From Ochrobactrum sp. Marseille-Q0166 (GTDB lineage Bacteria > Pseudomonadota > Alphaproteobacteria > Rhizobiales > Rhizobiaceae), in the NCBI RefSeq assembly GCF_014397025.1, contig NZ_JACJUO010000003.1, forward strand, positions 186,001 through 250,000: a stretch of DNA of 64,000 nt. Direction: 5' to 3'. Numbering within the stretch: the stretch's first letter is position 1; the number at the start of each line of letters is the position of its first letter. The position numbers and the translations under genes were made by a program. Below the pieces are notes generated by a model. The model was not told where the DNA came from. It did not search any database and saw nothing but the letters and a program-made list of their open reading frames with translations. Of this stretch, positions 54,801 to 63,128 are shown piece after piece.

Positions 54801-56229
54801 CACGAAACTCCTGCATTGCCACGCCGCCAAGCGGTACACTTTCACCCCGCCCCGCCAGATAAGCACGCTGCAATACAGTCAAAGGCTGGTTCTTCTTTGT
54901 CGGAGCCACAATCTGCACCTCGTCCAGATAATCAGGCACATCGGCCGCCTTCTTCAGACAGACGATAAAATCATCAAACAAATCGCTTACCCATTGCGCA
55001 GGCAAAGCGTCCAGCCGAATATCCCAATTAACCAGAAGACCGCCTTGATAAGCGGCCATCTGCGCATCCAGCGCCACTTGTGAGCCTTGCGAAACTGCCC
55101 AATCCATCACTCCGAAGACCTTCCGCACCATATCGGAAAACAGTGCTCCACCGTCCAGATCAAGGGCTGCGGTAAACACCACCGGCGCCAGTTGCGGCCT
55201 GCCGTTATGGCGGGAAAGATCGCGCATCACATTGACACCGGAATAGGCGGAATGTTCCATCTGGCTGATCAGTTTGGCATGCAGCTGTCGGCATAAATCC
55301 GCAAGTGTGGGCGCGGCATCCAGATCGATCTCTGCAATGAGAATATTGGCAAATTCTCCGGCAATATTGCCGACATCCTCCACCAGCGGTAAGCGCCAGA
55401 ACGTTGGCACATTCAGACGGAATTGCCGGTCACCGGTTTTGCGCCCCAAGGTCGTGGCGAACAGGCCAAGCATCATTGCTGCAGCGGTTATCCGATATCT
55501 GCGCGCCAGTTTTTGCAATGCCTTCCATTGTACAGCATCGATTTGCCGTGCAAGCCTGTGACTCTGCGGCTGCGCCATATCAGTGCGTAAGGGCAAAGTC
55601 GGTGCAGGTGGAATGTCCGTAAGCCTGGCACGCCACCATTTTTTATCACGCTCACGCGTCTTTTTCAGCGCACTATCCGAACGATACCGGTCGAGCCAGT
55701 CAAAATATGTTGCGGCCGGCTGACAGACAGTTTCCGGTGCCTGATAAAGTGCCGCCAGGTCATGCATCAGTAGACGGAAAGAAGACGGATCAATAGCAAT
55801 CATATCCGTATCAGCATGAAAGCGAAACTGCCCGTCGTCCAACAAGGTCAGAGAGAATCGCACTGCCCGCCCCGAGCACAAATCAAGCTTCTGATGTGTC
55901 CAGACCTGCCGCTTTTGTTCCAAAAAATCTTGCTTTTCGGATAAGGGCTTGCCGCGCAGATCATCAATTTCAAGCACCGGAAGTTGCGGCGTGTCCGCGA
56001 TTGTTTGCTGCCCGTCATCTGTTACGCGAAGTGCCATCATCGGATGCAGTTTTGCAAGCCGCTCAAGCGCCTGTTGCAGTCTGTCAGCATCAATGCCGCA
56101 TCCGTTAAACTCGGTATAAAGATGGGAGGCGACACCACCGAGCGGCGTCTGCTTATCACGGCCGACAAAACAAGCGGCCTGCATGGAATTTAACTCTCTG
56201 AACATCGTACCGTCTGCTGGATGGGTCAT
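51832..56229 (-). CDS. Siderophore NRPS, Cy-Cy-A-PCP* (VibF N-terminal half-like)
   Basis: A 1465-residue NRPS. Cyclization domain 1 has DMIAIDPSS (142-150) and domain 2 DAMIADGRS (582-590); both keep DxxxxDxxS. The adenylation domain (about 870-1377) shows YTSGTTGKPK and the late NGKPDRG with Lys1365. My hand-read pocket code is D-M-F-C-S-G-L-I-W-K. It is closest to Cys-type codes, but Ser or Thr cannot be excluded. The final carrier domain reads DFIGLGLRPQHL: Pro1427 stands where Ser should carry phosphopantetheine, so it cannot be loaded. The carrier in the C-PCP-C protein must serve instead. The ATG at 56229 follows AGGCGAG by 10 bases; a GTG at 56238 is possible. Confidence 0.9.
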   Translation of the reverse strand: MTHPADGTMFRELNSMQAACFVGRDKQTPLGGVASHLYTEFNGCGIDADRLQQALERLAKLHPMMALRVTDDGQQTIADTPQLPVLEIDDLRGKPLSEKQDFLEQKRQVWTHQKLDLCSGRAVRFSLTLLDDGQFRFHADTDMIAIDPSSFRLLMHDLAALYQAPETVCQPAATYFDWLDRYRSDSALKKTRERDKKWWRARLTDIPPAPTLPLRTDMAQPQSHRLARQIDAVQWKALQKLARRYRITAAAMMLGLFATTLGRKTGDRQFRLNVPTFWRLPLVEDVGNIAGEFANILIAEIDLDAAPTLADLCRQLHAKLISQMEHSAYSGVNVMRDLSRHNGRPQLAPVVFTAALDLDGGALFSDMVRKVFGVMDWAVSQGSQVALDAQMAAYQGGLLVNWDIRLDALPAQWVSDLFDDFIVCLKKAADVPDYLDEVQIVAPTKKNQPLTVLQRAYLAGRGESVPLGGVAMQEFREYRGIFDPAVLKCRLQEMVQRHACLRTWIEPEVFMQSIRADVQVNWEEIDYRGLGRAEAICLIEQQREAYAHEIMGAERAPWKIKLFRLPKLESEAEDYILFARFDAMIADGRSIAQLMRELFEGGSGVDQDEETAVAHYDDVQLKADADYWKDKLQAVEAPLRLPWSKPLDQIMQSRYGRESIVIPAAVFSALSRVGARKGLFKNSVLTALVLEVLSCRTEENSLCVGIPVAPQISATLANNSSFIAVNWQKQEGDFATRAAVLQQDVLEGLSHPAFSGVDIARLLFENTGSLPVLPVVITNGLSWPVLGQDSSAYLHSGQTQTPQVAMDIRFSVNAAGDLVFDIDYAREALDQAMVQDILQALSKAAHKIAASGEFAVSIRAITDLSHYCFNNMPMTAQDAPFLRRIADHIFAADNSKVALIYGQQRISYAELGGIVRRITGSLQARGLAQGSVVAVCLPRSPEHTAIVLACALSGIIWVPIDAASPQERLDYLLQNCCPDLVVGTEDVTTAHPVVTFEVLMTAEPVASSPLSPATLSLSESPAYYLYTSGTTGKPKCVVLTNRSTNNVITCTLENWQATERDVFISVTPLHHDMSVFDVLGALTVGATLVLPEAGEEKNAIRWNQLIAEHRVTLWCSVPAILEMLLACRRGDELTSLRLISQGGDYIKPVIIAELRELLPQARLVSLGGPTETTIWSIWHEIRAEDVRIIPYGIPLPENSYFVLDEQGEHCPAGVAGRIHTAGVNVALGYLESGEIIQTDFVTILDEKGTELRAFKTGDRGRYRHDGVIVFDSRVNGYVKIRGVRVSLPDVENELITHPQLRQIMVVDIGDQKQGEAVLGAVYVVESGAQLSSVDLRDFARERLPQSHVPSHFMQLDELPFSRNGKPDRGTARKILEAVKTAEKTKPAVPEISPAQRKVLETYLDVLKPAVAQPVCATADFIGLGLRPQHLKLIAARLSESFSVSLSPAQLMRCRNAQDVLALLNA

Positions 56230-56571
56230 GATAATCACACTCGCCTAAAAAACTTGATTGCTTTATTCAAGTTATGAATATATGATAAAAACATTCAAGT
56301 TTTAATTTGGCCTGTGTGCAGAACAAAACTGAATGGTATCGCCGGTACATAGCCTCTTCCAGCTGGAGATTTCCCAATACCGGACATGGGCAGGAGGTGC
56401 ATATCAGCGAAACGAAAATCGCTTATCCGCAAATTCTCAAACCAAAGAACCCGATTGTTTAGCGAATAAATTGTGAGGGCGTTTCATTCCGATCTGAAAT
56501 TTCTGCCCGATGCCGCAGCCGATCCCCTCTGCGCTGCAGGTATTTTCCCTTACATCCGTCACAGGAGTGTA
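56230..56571. other. Divergent promoter region of the NRPS and DHB operons
   Basis: It contains the dyad iron box at 56251-56273 near the NRPS start and a partial repeat of its half-site (TTCAAGTTTTAA, about 56293). No gene is supported; the frame running from 56473 into entC is taken as leader because a good start lies at 56572. Confidence 0.5.
56251..56273. promoter_or_regulatory. Dyad iron box between NRPS and DHB genes
   Basis: AACTTGA (56251-56257) and TCAAGTT (56267-56273) are perfect arms around nine bases, giving TGA-N9-TCA. This is the best RirA-type site in the window. It lies 22 bases before the NRPS start and about 300 before entC, so it may control both. Confidence 0.65.
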
Positions 56572-57753
56572 ATGAGCATGAAAGCAAGTCACCTCAGAAC
56601 CGATGTGTCTGAAGAACAATCTGATGTTAATGGCGAAAGGTTTTTCTCGTTTACGTCCGGAAATAAAGAACTGCGCACCCGCGGTCTGCACCGCGAAATT
56701 AACACTCCTGCAGAAAACGGCAGCGATACCAATAGTGTTTTTCAACGCACTATAAAAGCTGCATTGAGAGAAGCGCAAAAAAACGGACAGGATAATCCGG
56801 TCATTGTCGGCGCTATTCCCTTCAACCCTGCAGAACCATCCTGTCTTTTCGTCCCGCAATCTTATGAATGGCACGATCTTGCACCTGCCGTTTCTTTCGC
56901 CGCCCCTGCTGTTTTAAAACCCGCCGCACAGAAAAGCCTCCCCGATGAAGCCGGTTTCAAACGTGCGGTGGAACAGGCAATTGCCAATTTCCGCCTCAGC
57001 GATGTACGCAAGGCCGTGCTTTCAGTGATGCGTGAGATCACGTTCGAACAGGATGTCGATACGCAGCAAATGCTCGCCAATCTGCGCGCGCAAAACCGCG
57101 AGGGCTATCAGTTCAGCTTGTTATTGGATGATGGCGCGGTGCTTGTCGGTGTCAGCCCTGAACTTATAATCCGTAAAAGCGGCAGCAATATCATTTCCAA
57201 TCCGCTGGCAGGTTCGGCAAAACGCATGAGCGATCCGCTTGCCGATCAGCACAATGCACAGCAACTCAACCACTCTGAAAAAGACCTTTATGAACACCGG
57301 TTGGTGATTGAGGACATTGCCGCCCATTTGCAACCTGTTTGCGATAGGCTGGATGTGCCGCACCGGCCTTCGCTGATCAGCACAGCCGCGCTCTGGCATC
57401 TTTCAACGCGCATTCACGGCACCATTGCCGATCAGTCGCTGACGGCCTTGCAGCTTGCCTGTCTGCTGCATCCGACACCGGCGGTTTGCGGCTATCCGAC
57501 CGAACGCGCCAGACGGCTGATCCATTTTATCGAACCTTTCGAGCGGCGCTTTTTCACCGGCATGGTTGGCTGGTCAGATGCGCAGGGCAACGGGGAATGG
57601 GTGGTGACCATCCGCTGCGGCAGCGTGCGGCGCAATATTGTGCAGCTTTTTGCCGGTGCAGGCATTGTTGAGGCCTCCGACCCCGCCTCGGAATGGAACG
57701 AGGTGCAAACCAAACTCGGCACGATGCTGCGCGCTTGTGGCCTGAATAATTAG
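56572..57753 (+). CDS. Isochorismate synthase (EntC-like)
   Basis: A 393-residue chorismate-utilising enzyme, close to EntC length. Visible marks are [59 protein letters not shown] and [18 protein letters not shown]. It makes isochorismate, the first step to 2,3-dihydroxybenzoate. AGGAG stands 4 bases before the ATG at 56572 and fixes the start; the frame extends 33 codons upstream without a site. It heads the DHB operon. Confidence 0.93.
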   Translation: MSMKASHLRTDVSEEQSDVNGERFFSFTSGNKELRTRGLHREINTPAENGSDTNSVFQRTIKAALREAQKNGQDNPVIVGAIPFNPAEPSCLFVPQSYEWHDLAPAVSFAAPAVLKPAAQKSLPDEAGFKRAVEQAIANFRLSDVRKAVLSVMREITFEQDVDTQQMLANLRAQNREGYQFSLLLDDGAVLVGVSPELIIRKSGSNIISNPLAGSAKRMSDPLADQHNAQQLNHSEKDLYEHRLVIEDIAAHLQPVCDRLDVPHRPSLISTAALWHLSTRIHGTIADQSLTALQLACLLHPTPAVCGYPTERARRLIHFIEPFERRFFTGMVGWSDAQGNGEWVVTIRCGSVRRNIVQLFAGAGIVEASDPASEWNEVQTKLGTMLRACGLNN

Positions 57754-57836
57754 AGCACAATGCACCCTATCGAGCGCGCAAACTCTCTCTGACGCTTTAA
57801 AAGCATAGCATAATTTCACCTTAGACTGGTAGAATA

Positions 57837-59474
57837 ATGACAATTGAATTCACACGCTGGCCGCAGGAAAGAGCCGATCTCTATCGCCGCAAAGGTTACT
57901 GGATTGATCAGCCACTCACTCGAATTCTCCTGAACCAGAGCCTTACACGACCGGATGCCCCGGCCATTCTCTGCGGTGAGCGCTGCATCAGCTATGCCAT
58001 GCTCGATCAGCTCTCCGGCAACCTGGCGACCCGCCTTCGACTTGCCGGTATCAGTCAAAGCGATACTGCCCTGGTACAACTGCCCAATATTGCGGAATTT
58101 TACATCGTATTTTTCGCATTGCTTAAAGCGGGCATTGTGCCGGTTAATGCGATTTACTCCCATCGCAGACTTGAGCTCACCGCCTATGCCCGCCAGATCA
58201 AGCCAAAACTGATCATAGCTACCAAACAGCATGAGCTGTTTAAGGATAACCGCTTTCTGGAGGAACTGGATGCGGAAGGTCTGCGCCCACAACTCACACT
58301 GCTTGCCGGTGATGACAGCGATGCGCATGAAGCCAACGAACTCGGTAACTGGCTGCAAGAACCGGATGGCAGCATCATTGCCCCGACGCTGGCACCGACA
58401 CCGGCGGATGAAGTTGCCTTTTTCCAGCTTTCCGGCGGCAGTACCGGCACACCCAAACTCATCCCCCGCACCCATAATGATTATGATTACAGCGTACGTG
58501 CCAGTGCGGATATCTGCGAATTAACACCGCAGACGCGGTTTCTCTGCGCGCTGCCCGCAGCCCATAATTATGCCCTCAGCTCTCCCGGCGCACTTGGCGT
58601 CTTTCATGCCGGCGGCTGCGTTATTCTTGCGCCAAATCCTGAACCGCTTGGCTGTTTCACCCTGATTGAGCGTCACCGCATTGATATGGCTGCCCTTGTA
58701 CCGCCAGCCGTAGCGCTTTGGTTGCAGGCTGCCCCCGAACATCAGGAAAAGCTGCATTCGCTCAGGCTGATTCAGGTGGGCGGCGCCAGTTTTGCCGAGG
58801 TTCTGGCACGCAAAGTTCCAGAAATTCTGCACTGCCGTTTGCAGCAGGTTTTCGGCATGGCGGAAGGTCTGGTGAATTATACCAGAGCGGGAGATGATGA
58901 AGAATTTGTCTTCACCACACAAGGCAGACCGATCAGTCCCGATGATGAAATCCGCATTACTGATGAAAACGGCAATGAGCTGCCTGATGGTGAGGCCGGT
59001 ATGCTTGCCACACGCGGGCCCTATACATTTTGCGGCTATTATAACAGCCCTGAGCATAATGCCCGTATCTTCGACAAGGAAGGTTTCTATTATTCGGGTG
59101 ATATTGTTGAACGCAATGCGCAGGGCTATCTGCGTGTTGTCGGCCGAGTGAAAGATCAGATCAATCGCGGCGGTGAGAAAGTCGCCTCGGAAGAAATCGA
59201 AAATCTGATCGTTCTGCATGATGATGTGACCCATGCTGCCCTTGTGGCGATGGATGATGAGCTGCTGGGCGAGAAGAGCTGCGCCTTTGTCGTCTCCCGC
59301 AACCCGCAACTGAAAGCACCTACCCTGCGCCGTCATCTCGCAGCACTGGGTATCGCCGAATATAAATTGCCGGATCGCATTCAGTTCATCGAACATATGC
59401 CACTCACACCTGTCGGCAAAATCGACAAGAAACATCTGCGTTCGCTTCTCGCACAAAATGCCAGCGCGCTCTGA
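57837..59474 (+). CDS. 2,3-dihydroxybenzoate-AMP ligase (EntE-like)
   Basis: A 545-residue adenylating enzyme with FFQLSGGSTGTPKLIPRTHNDY (P-loop), YYSGDIVERNAQGYLRVVGRVKDQINRGGEK and a C-terminal PVGKIDKK with the catalytic Lys. It activates DHB and loads it onto the aryl carrier domain of the isochorismatase protein. The length and order match EntE. It begins 83 bases after entC. Confidence 0.93.
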   Translation: MTIEFTRWPQERADLYRRKGYWIDQPLTRILLNQSLTRPDAPAILCGERCISYAMLDQLSGNLATRLRLAGISQSDTALVQLPNIAEFYIVFFALLKAGIVPVNAIYSHRRLELTAYARQIKPKLIIATKQHELFKDNRFLEELDAEGLRPQLTLLAGDDSDAHEANELGNWLQEPDGSIIAPTLAPTPADEVAFFQLSGGSTGTPKLIPRTHNDYDYSVRASADICELTPQTRFLCALPAAHNYALSSPGALGVFHAGGCVILAPNPEPLGCFTLIERHRIDMAALVPPAVALWLQAAPEHQEKLHSLRLIQVGGASFAEVLARKVPEILHCRLQQVFGMAEGLVNYTRAGDDEEFVFTTQGRPISPDDEIRITDENGNELPDGEAGMLATRGPYTFCGYYNSPEHNARIFDKEGFYYSGDIVERNAQGYLRVVGRVKDQINRGGEKVASEEIENLIVLHDDVTHAALVAMDDELLGEKSCAFVVSRNPQLKAPTLRRHLAALGIAEYKLPDRIQFIEHMPLTPVGKIDKKHLRSLLAQNASAL

Positions 59475-59541
59475 GCGCTAAGCGGGAAAGCAGCTTAGCA
59501 CTAAACTTAAATCTTCCCATTTCATTATCAGAAAGCCAGCT

Positions 59542-60411
59542 ATGACAATTCCTAAAATTGCTGATTATGCAATTCCGCAGCCTGCGACCTATCCTGCCAA
59601 TAAAACTGCATGGACCATCAATTCATCCCGCGCTGTTTTGCTGATCCATGATATGCAGCGCTATTTCCTGCGTTTCTATAATGCGGAAGGCACATTGATG
59701 CAGACTTTGGTGCACAATCTGGTGCGCCTGCGCCAATGGGCAAAAAGCCATAACATCCCCGTCATTTATACCGCCCAGCCCCATAATCAGTCCGCTGAAG
59801 ACCGCGCTTTGCTGAACGATATGTGGGGGCCCGGTCTAACCGTGGCAGACCCGGAAGCGCAGCAGATTATTGATGAGTTGGCACCGGACAGCAGTGATCT
59901 GGTGCTGACCAAATGGCGTTACAGCGCTTTTCAGCGCTCCCCCCTGAAACAGCAAATGAAAGAATGGAACCGCGACCAGCTGATTATCGGCGGGGTCTAT
60001 GCCCATATCGGCTGCATGATCACGGCGGTTGAAGCTTTTATGAGCGATATACAGCCATTTTTGGTGGGCGATGCGATAGCAGATTTTTCCGAGGATGAGC
60101 ACCGGCTCGCGCTAAAATATGTTGCTACACGCTGCGGTTGCGTGTTCGGGACCGATAATCTGGTGCAGGAGCCTGCCACAGGCACCACCCGCAGCTGGCT
60201 GCAGCAGCGTGTACTGCAACTAGTTGAGGACGCCAGTGAGTTTGATGCCGATGAAAACCTGATTTTTTACGGGCTGGACTCGCTTAAAGTCATGAAATTT
60301 TCTGCAGAGCTGAAAGAGCGCGGGCTGGACATCAGCTTTGAGGAACTGGCACTTGACCCCACCCTGACAGCATGGTGGGCACTAATTGAAAAGCAGCAAC
60401 AGGCAGCCTGA
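59542..60411 (+). CDS. Isochorismatase with aryl carrier domain (EntB-like)
   Basis: A 289-residue bifunctional protein. Residues 1-210 are the isochorismatase (LLIHDMQRYFLRFY, VLTKWRYSAF, GVYAHIGCMITAVEAF). Residues about 215-285 are an aryl carrier domain with FYGLDSLKVM, whose Ser247 is the phosphopantetheine site, so this carrier is intact. It hydrolyses isochorismate and carries DHB to the cyclization domains. Confidence 0.93.
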   Translation: MTIPKIADYAIPQPATYPANKTAWTINSSRAVLLIHDMQRYFLRFYNAEGTLMQTLVHNLVRLRQWAKSHNIPVIYTAQPHNQSAEDRALLNDMWGPGLTVADPEAQQIIDELAPDSSDLVLTKWRYSAFQRSPLKQQMKEWNRDQLIIGGVYAHIGCMITAVEAFMSDIQPFLVGDAIADFSEDEHRLALKYVATRCGCVFGTDNLVQEPATGTTRSWLQQRVLQLVEDASEFDADENLIFYGLDSLKVMKFSAELKERGLDISFEELALDPTLTAWWALIEKQQQAA

Positions 60412-60413
60412 AA

Positions 60414-61193
60414 ATGAGCCTTCTGGATATCAATAAATACGCCTCTTTTGCTGGTAAGCGTGTCATCATCACCGGTGCTGCACAAGGCATCGGGCGCTGT
60501 ATTGCCGAGCAATTCATACGTCAGGGTGCCCGTGTCACCGGCATTGACTGCAAAGCTGCGGATCAGAGCAGCGGCTGCAGTTTCCAGTTGCTGCAAGCCG
60601 ATATTGCCGATGCAGCAGCAGTGAGAAAACTCTGCGATCATTTGAAAGCGGAAGATAATACGCTGGATATATTGGTCAATGTTGCAGGCGTTTTGAAACC
60701 CGGCACCACGGAGAGCCTTTCCGCCGATGACTGGCAAACCTGCATTGACGTGAATGCCAGCGGCGCATTTTACATGCTGCATAACTGGGCGCCGGTCTTT
60801 CGCAAACAAAGACACGGGGCGATTGTCAATGTTGCCTCCAATGCCGCCCATGTGCCGCGCATCAATATGGCGGCCTATTGCGCCTCTAAAGCGGCAATGA
60901 CCAGCCTCAGCCATTGCGTAGCACTGGAGCTTGCACCTTATGGTGTTCGCTGCAATGTGGTTTCCCCCGGATCAACCCGCACGCCCATGCTGGCAGACAT
61001 GTTGCAGAACAACTCCGGTGAACAGCAGCTGATTGACGGCCTGCCGGCGCAGTTCAAACTTGGCATACCGCTCGGCAAAATTGCGGTACCGGATGACATT
61101 GCCAACGTTGTGCTGTTTCTGGCCTCTGATCTGGCAGGGCACGTGACCATGCAGGATATTGTTGTAGACGGAGGAGCAACTCTTGGCTGCTGA
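60414..61193 (+). CDS. 2,3-dihydro-2,3-dihydroxybenzoate dehydrogenase (EntA-like)
   Basis: A 259-residue short-chain dehydrogenase with GAAQGIGRCIAEQF (NAD site), NVASNAAHVPR and catalytic YCASKAA. It oxidises the dihydrodiol to DHB. It starts 2 bases after the isochorismatase stop and overlaps the next gene by 11 bases. Confidence 0.92.
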   Translation: MSLLDINKYASFAGKRVIITGAAQGIGRCIAEQFIRQGARVTGIDCKAADQSSGCSFQLLQADIADAAAVRKLCDHLKAEDNTLDILVNVAGVLKPGTTESLSADDWQTCIDVNASGAFYMLHNWAPVFRKQRHGAIVNVASNAAHVPRINMAAYCASKAAMTSLSHCVALELAPYGVRCNVVSPGSTRTPMLADMLQNNSGEQQLIDGLPAQFKLGIPLGKIAVPDDIANVVLFLASDLAGHVTMQDIVVDGGATLGC

Positions 61194-61917
61194 AGGACAT
61201 TCCCCTGCTCGACCGGACATGCAACCGTTTAGACTTGCACCATGGCCGGAGCTGGCCGGAGATACCAGCCTGTTTATGTGCCGCTATCCCTGCAGTGATC
61301 TGCCCCTGAACCCGGATTTTCGTGATATGGAAGCGGTGACTTTGCCGGATACATTTAAGTCTTTTGCCCCGCGCCGCAAAGCAGAATTTATTGCAGGACA
61401 GCGCTGCGCTCGTGAAGCACTGCGTACAATAACCGGTATGGTTGCCGCCCCTCACCGCACGGCCAATCATGTGCCGGTGTGGCCGCTGGGCACGACAGGC
61501 TCCATATCCCATTGTAACGGCTATGCCCTCGCCATTGCTGCAGAAAATGTCCGCTATTGCGCTGTAGGCATTGATATTGAAACGCTCCAAACTAAAGACG
61601 AGGCAGAAAAAATTGCTGCTCTGGTTTTAACCCGGGATGAAATGCAACGCCTGCCACAGCAGTGCAAAGGCCTTGCCGTCACCACAGCCTTTTCAGCCAA
61701 AGAGAGTCTTTATAAAGCGCTCTACCCGCAGATAGGCCGTTTCTACGGATTTTATGCAGCAGAAATGACAGTGGACTTCAGCAAACGCGCAGGCCGGTTA
61801 AGGCTCACAAAAGATTGGTCGCAACACTGGCGACGTGGTCAGGAAATCGCTGTACACTTACATTTCATGCAAAATTTTGTGCTGACATGCGTAGCTCTGC
61901 CTGCTGGTTCTATATAA
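61183..61917 (+). CDS. 4'-phosphopantetheinyl transferase (EntD-like), TTG start
   Basis: A 244-residue Sfp/EntD-type transferase. The magnesium/CoA motifs are AVGIDIETL and FSAKESLYKALYP. It adds phosphopantetheine to the aryl carrier domain and the working PCP. The start is a TTG at 61183, supported by GGAGGAG ending 6 bases upstream within entA; the first ATG (61219) lacks such a site. The 11-base overlap with entA suggests coupled translation. Confidence 0.88.
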   Translation: MAAEGHSPARPDMQPFRLAPWPELAGDTSLFMCRYPCSDLPLNPDFRDMEAVTLPDTFKSFAPRRKAEFIAGQRCAREALRTITGMVAAPHRTANHVPVWPLGTTGSISHCNGYALAIAAENVRYCAVGIDIETLQTKDEAEKIAALVLTRDEMQRLPQQCKGLAVTTAFSAKESLYKALYPQIGRFYGFYAAEMTVDFSKRAGRLRLTKDWSQHWRRGQEIAVHLHFMQNFVLTCVALPAGSI

Positions 61918-62086
61918 CTTATTAAAATATTTAAAACATGTATAATCCGGTAGCGTGTTTTTATGACAGTCATTTTTGTGGGCTGTAATTCATTTCGCAC
62001 AAAACTGGTATATAAGTTTATTCGAATATCAGGATGACGCAGCCCGTGTTACCGTCATTTGCCCGTTCTGAGAAACTAGAGAATAT
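61918..62086. other. Promoter region of the TetR-type gene
   Basis: AT-rich, with a small palindrome ATGACAGTCAT and a TATTCGAATA near 62022. Either could bind the regulator that follows. No clear terminator of the DHB operon was seen. Confidence 0.3.
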
Positions 62087-62677
62087 ATGATGAGTGCCAT
62101 AAAATCAGCCCGTGGCCGGCCACGGCGGGAAATCACGCGGACGCAAATTGCAGATGCCGGAATTGCTATGGGACTGCCAAAGATTTCTATCGTCGGTGTT
62201 GCAGCAGCACTTAGCCTCAGTCATATGACGCTTTACACGTATGTATCCTCTTTAGATGAGCTCAAGCAGTTAGTTGCGAGCGAAATTTTCCTACGCTGGC
62301 AGCTTCCTGCCCCACATGACGAGCCATTGGAAGAATACATGGAAACTTTCGGTGCTAGTATGTGGCACTTTGTGGAAAAACATCCGGGCATCGCACCGTA
62401 TTTGCTACGTGAAGATTTGATTACACCGGATATGATTACAAAAATTCATAACCACCAAAAATTATTAGTGCAATCCTATAATCTTACAAATGAGCAAGCT
62501 CATTGGCTTTTTCAAACTGTCGCGCATGTGTGTGTTGCTGTTGCTGATACCCTTATTCCCAAAGAAGAAACAAGCCAAAACAGTGGCCATAGAGGAAACT
62601 GCGAAATTAAAAATAAATATATGCTTGGTGTCAAAGCTTTAATTATTGGTTCTTTATCTATGATATCTGAAAATTAA
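62087..62677 (+). CDS. TetR-family transcriptional regulator
   Basis: A 196-residue regulator with an N-terminal helix-turn-helix (ITRTQIADAGIAMGLPKISI, then AAALSLSHMTLYTYVSSLDEL). Its C-terminal ligand domain is not assigned. It lies 169 bases past the phosphopantetheinyl transferase gene. Codon use looks more AT-rich than in the DHB operon. A role in the siderophore island or in the next gene is not shown. Confidence 0.78.
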   Translation: MMSAIKSARGRPRREITRTQIADAGIAMGLPKISIVGVAAALSLSHMTLYTYVSSLDELKQLVASEIFLRWQLPAPHDEPLEEYMETFGASMWHFVEKHPGIAPYLLREDLITPDMITKIHNHQKLLVQSYNLTNEQAHWLFQTVAHVCVAVADTLIPKEETSQNSGHRGNCEIKNKYMLGVKALIIGSLSMISEN

Positions 62678-63128
62678 TGCACTCTTATTCGGCATCAGCA
62701 GCTTTGAAACAAACGTAGCTTATTTCGGCTTATTATAGCTTGCTCAACAGAAGCGGGAATGGGACAAAAAGCGAGATGCAGACACCGACGACCAAAAGCT
62801 TCGATCATAGGGTGTCACTAGCACTGCCAAGCCGAGATTTTACCGCTTAAATGATCATTTCCTAAGCTACGGCGTCAAAAGGCAGGCAAATCCAATCTTC
62901 CAAAGCCCAAATGTCTCAGATAATTGGACGACACATCCTGCATTCTATAAATTCGGCATTTTACAGATTGTCATCCAATAAAGGTGTCAGTCGCCATCGG
63001 TTTGTCGCTATAAGCACTAAAACTAAAATATATGAATAGACCGCTTCACAGCAAGCGGACTATTTGCAAATACTTCATGCAACGAACCGCTGCTGAAACA
63101 ACGGTTCATTACAAGATTCTTTTTGAGA
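62678..63128. other. Intergenic stretch between the TetR gene and the amidohydrolase
   Basis: No gene is supported. Two hairpins lie toward its right end: CCGCTT/AAGCGG (about 63042-63058) and GAACCG/CGGTTC (about 63083-63106). They could end the leftward amidohydrolase transcript, but neither has a strong U tract. Confidence 0.4.
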
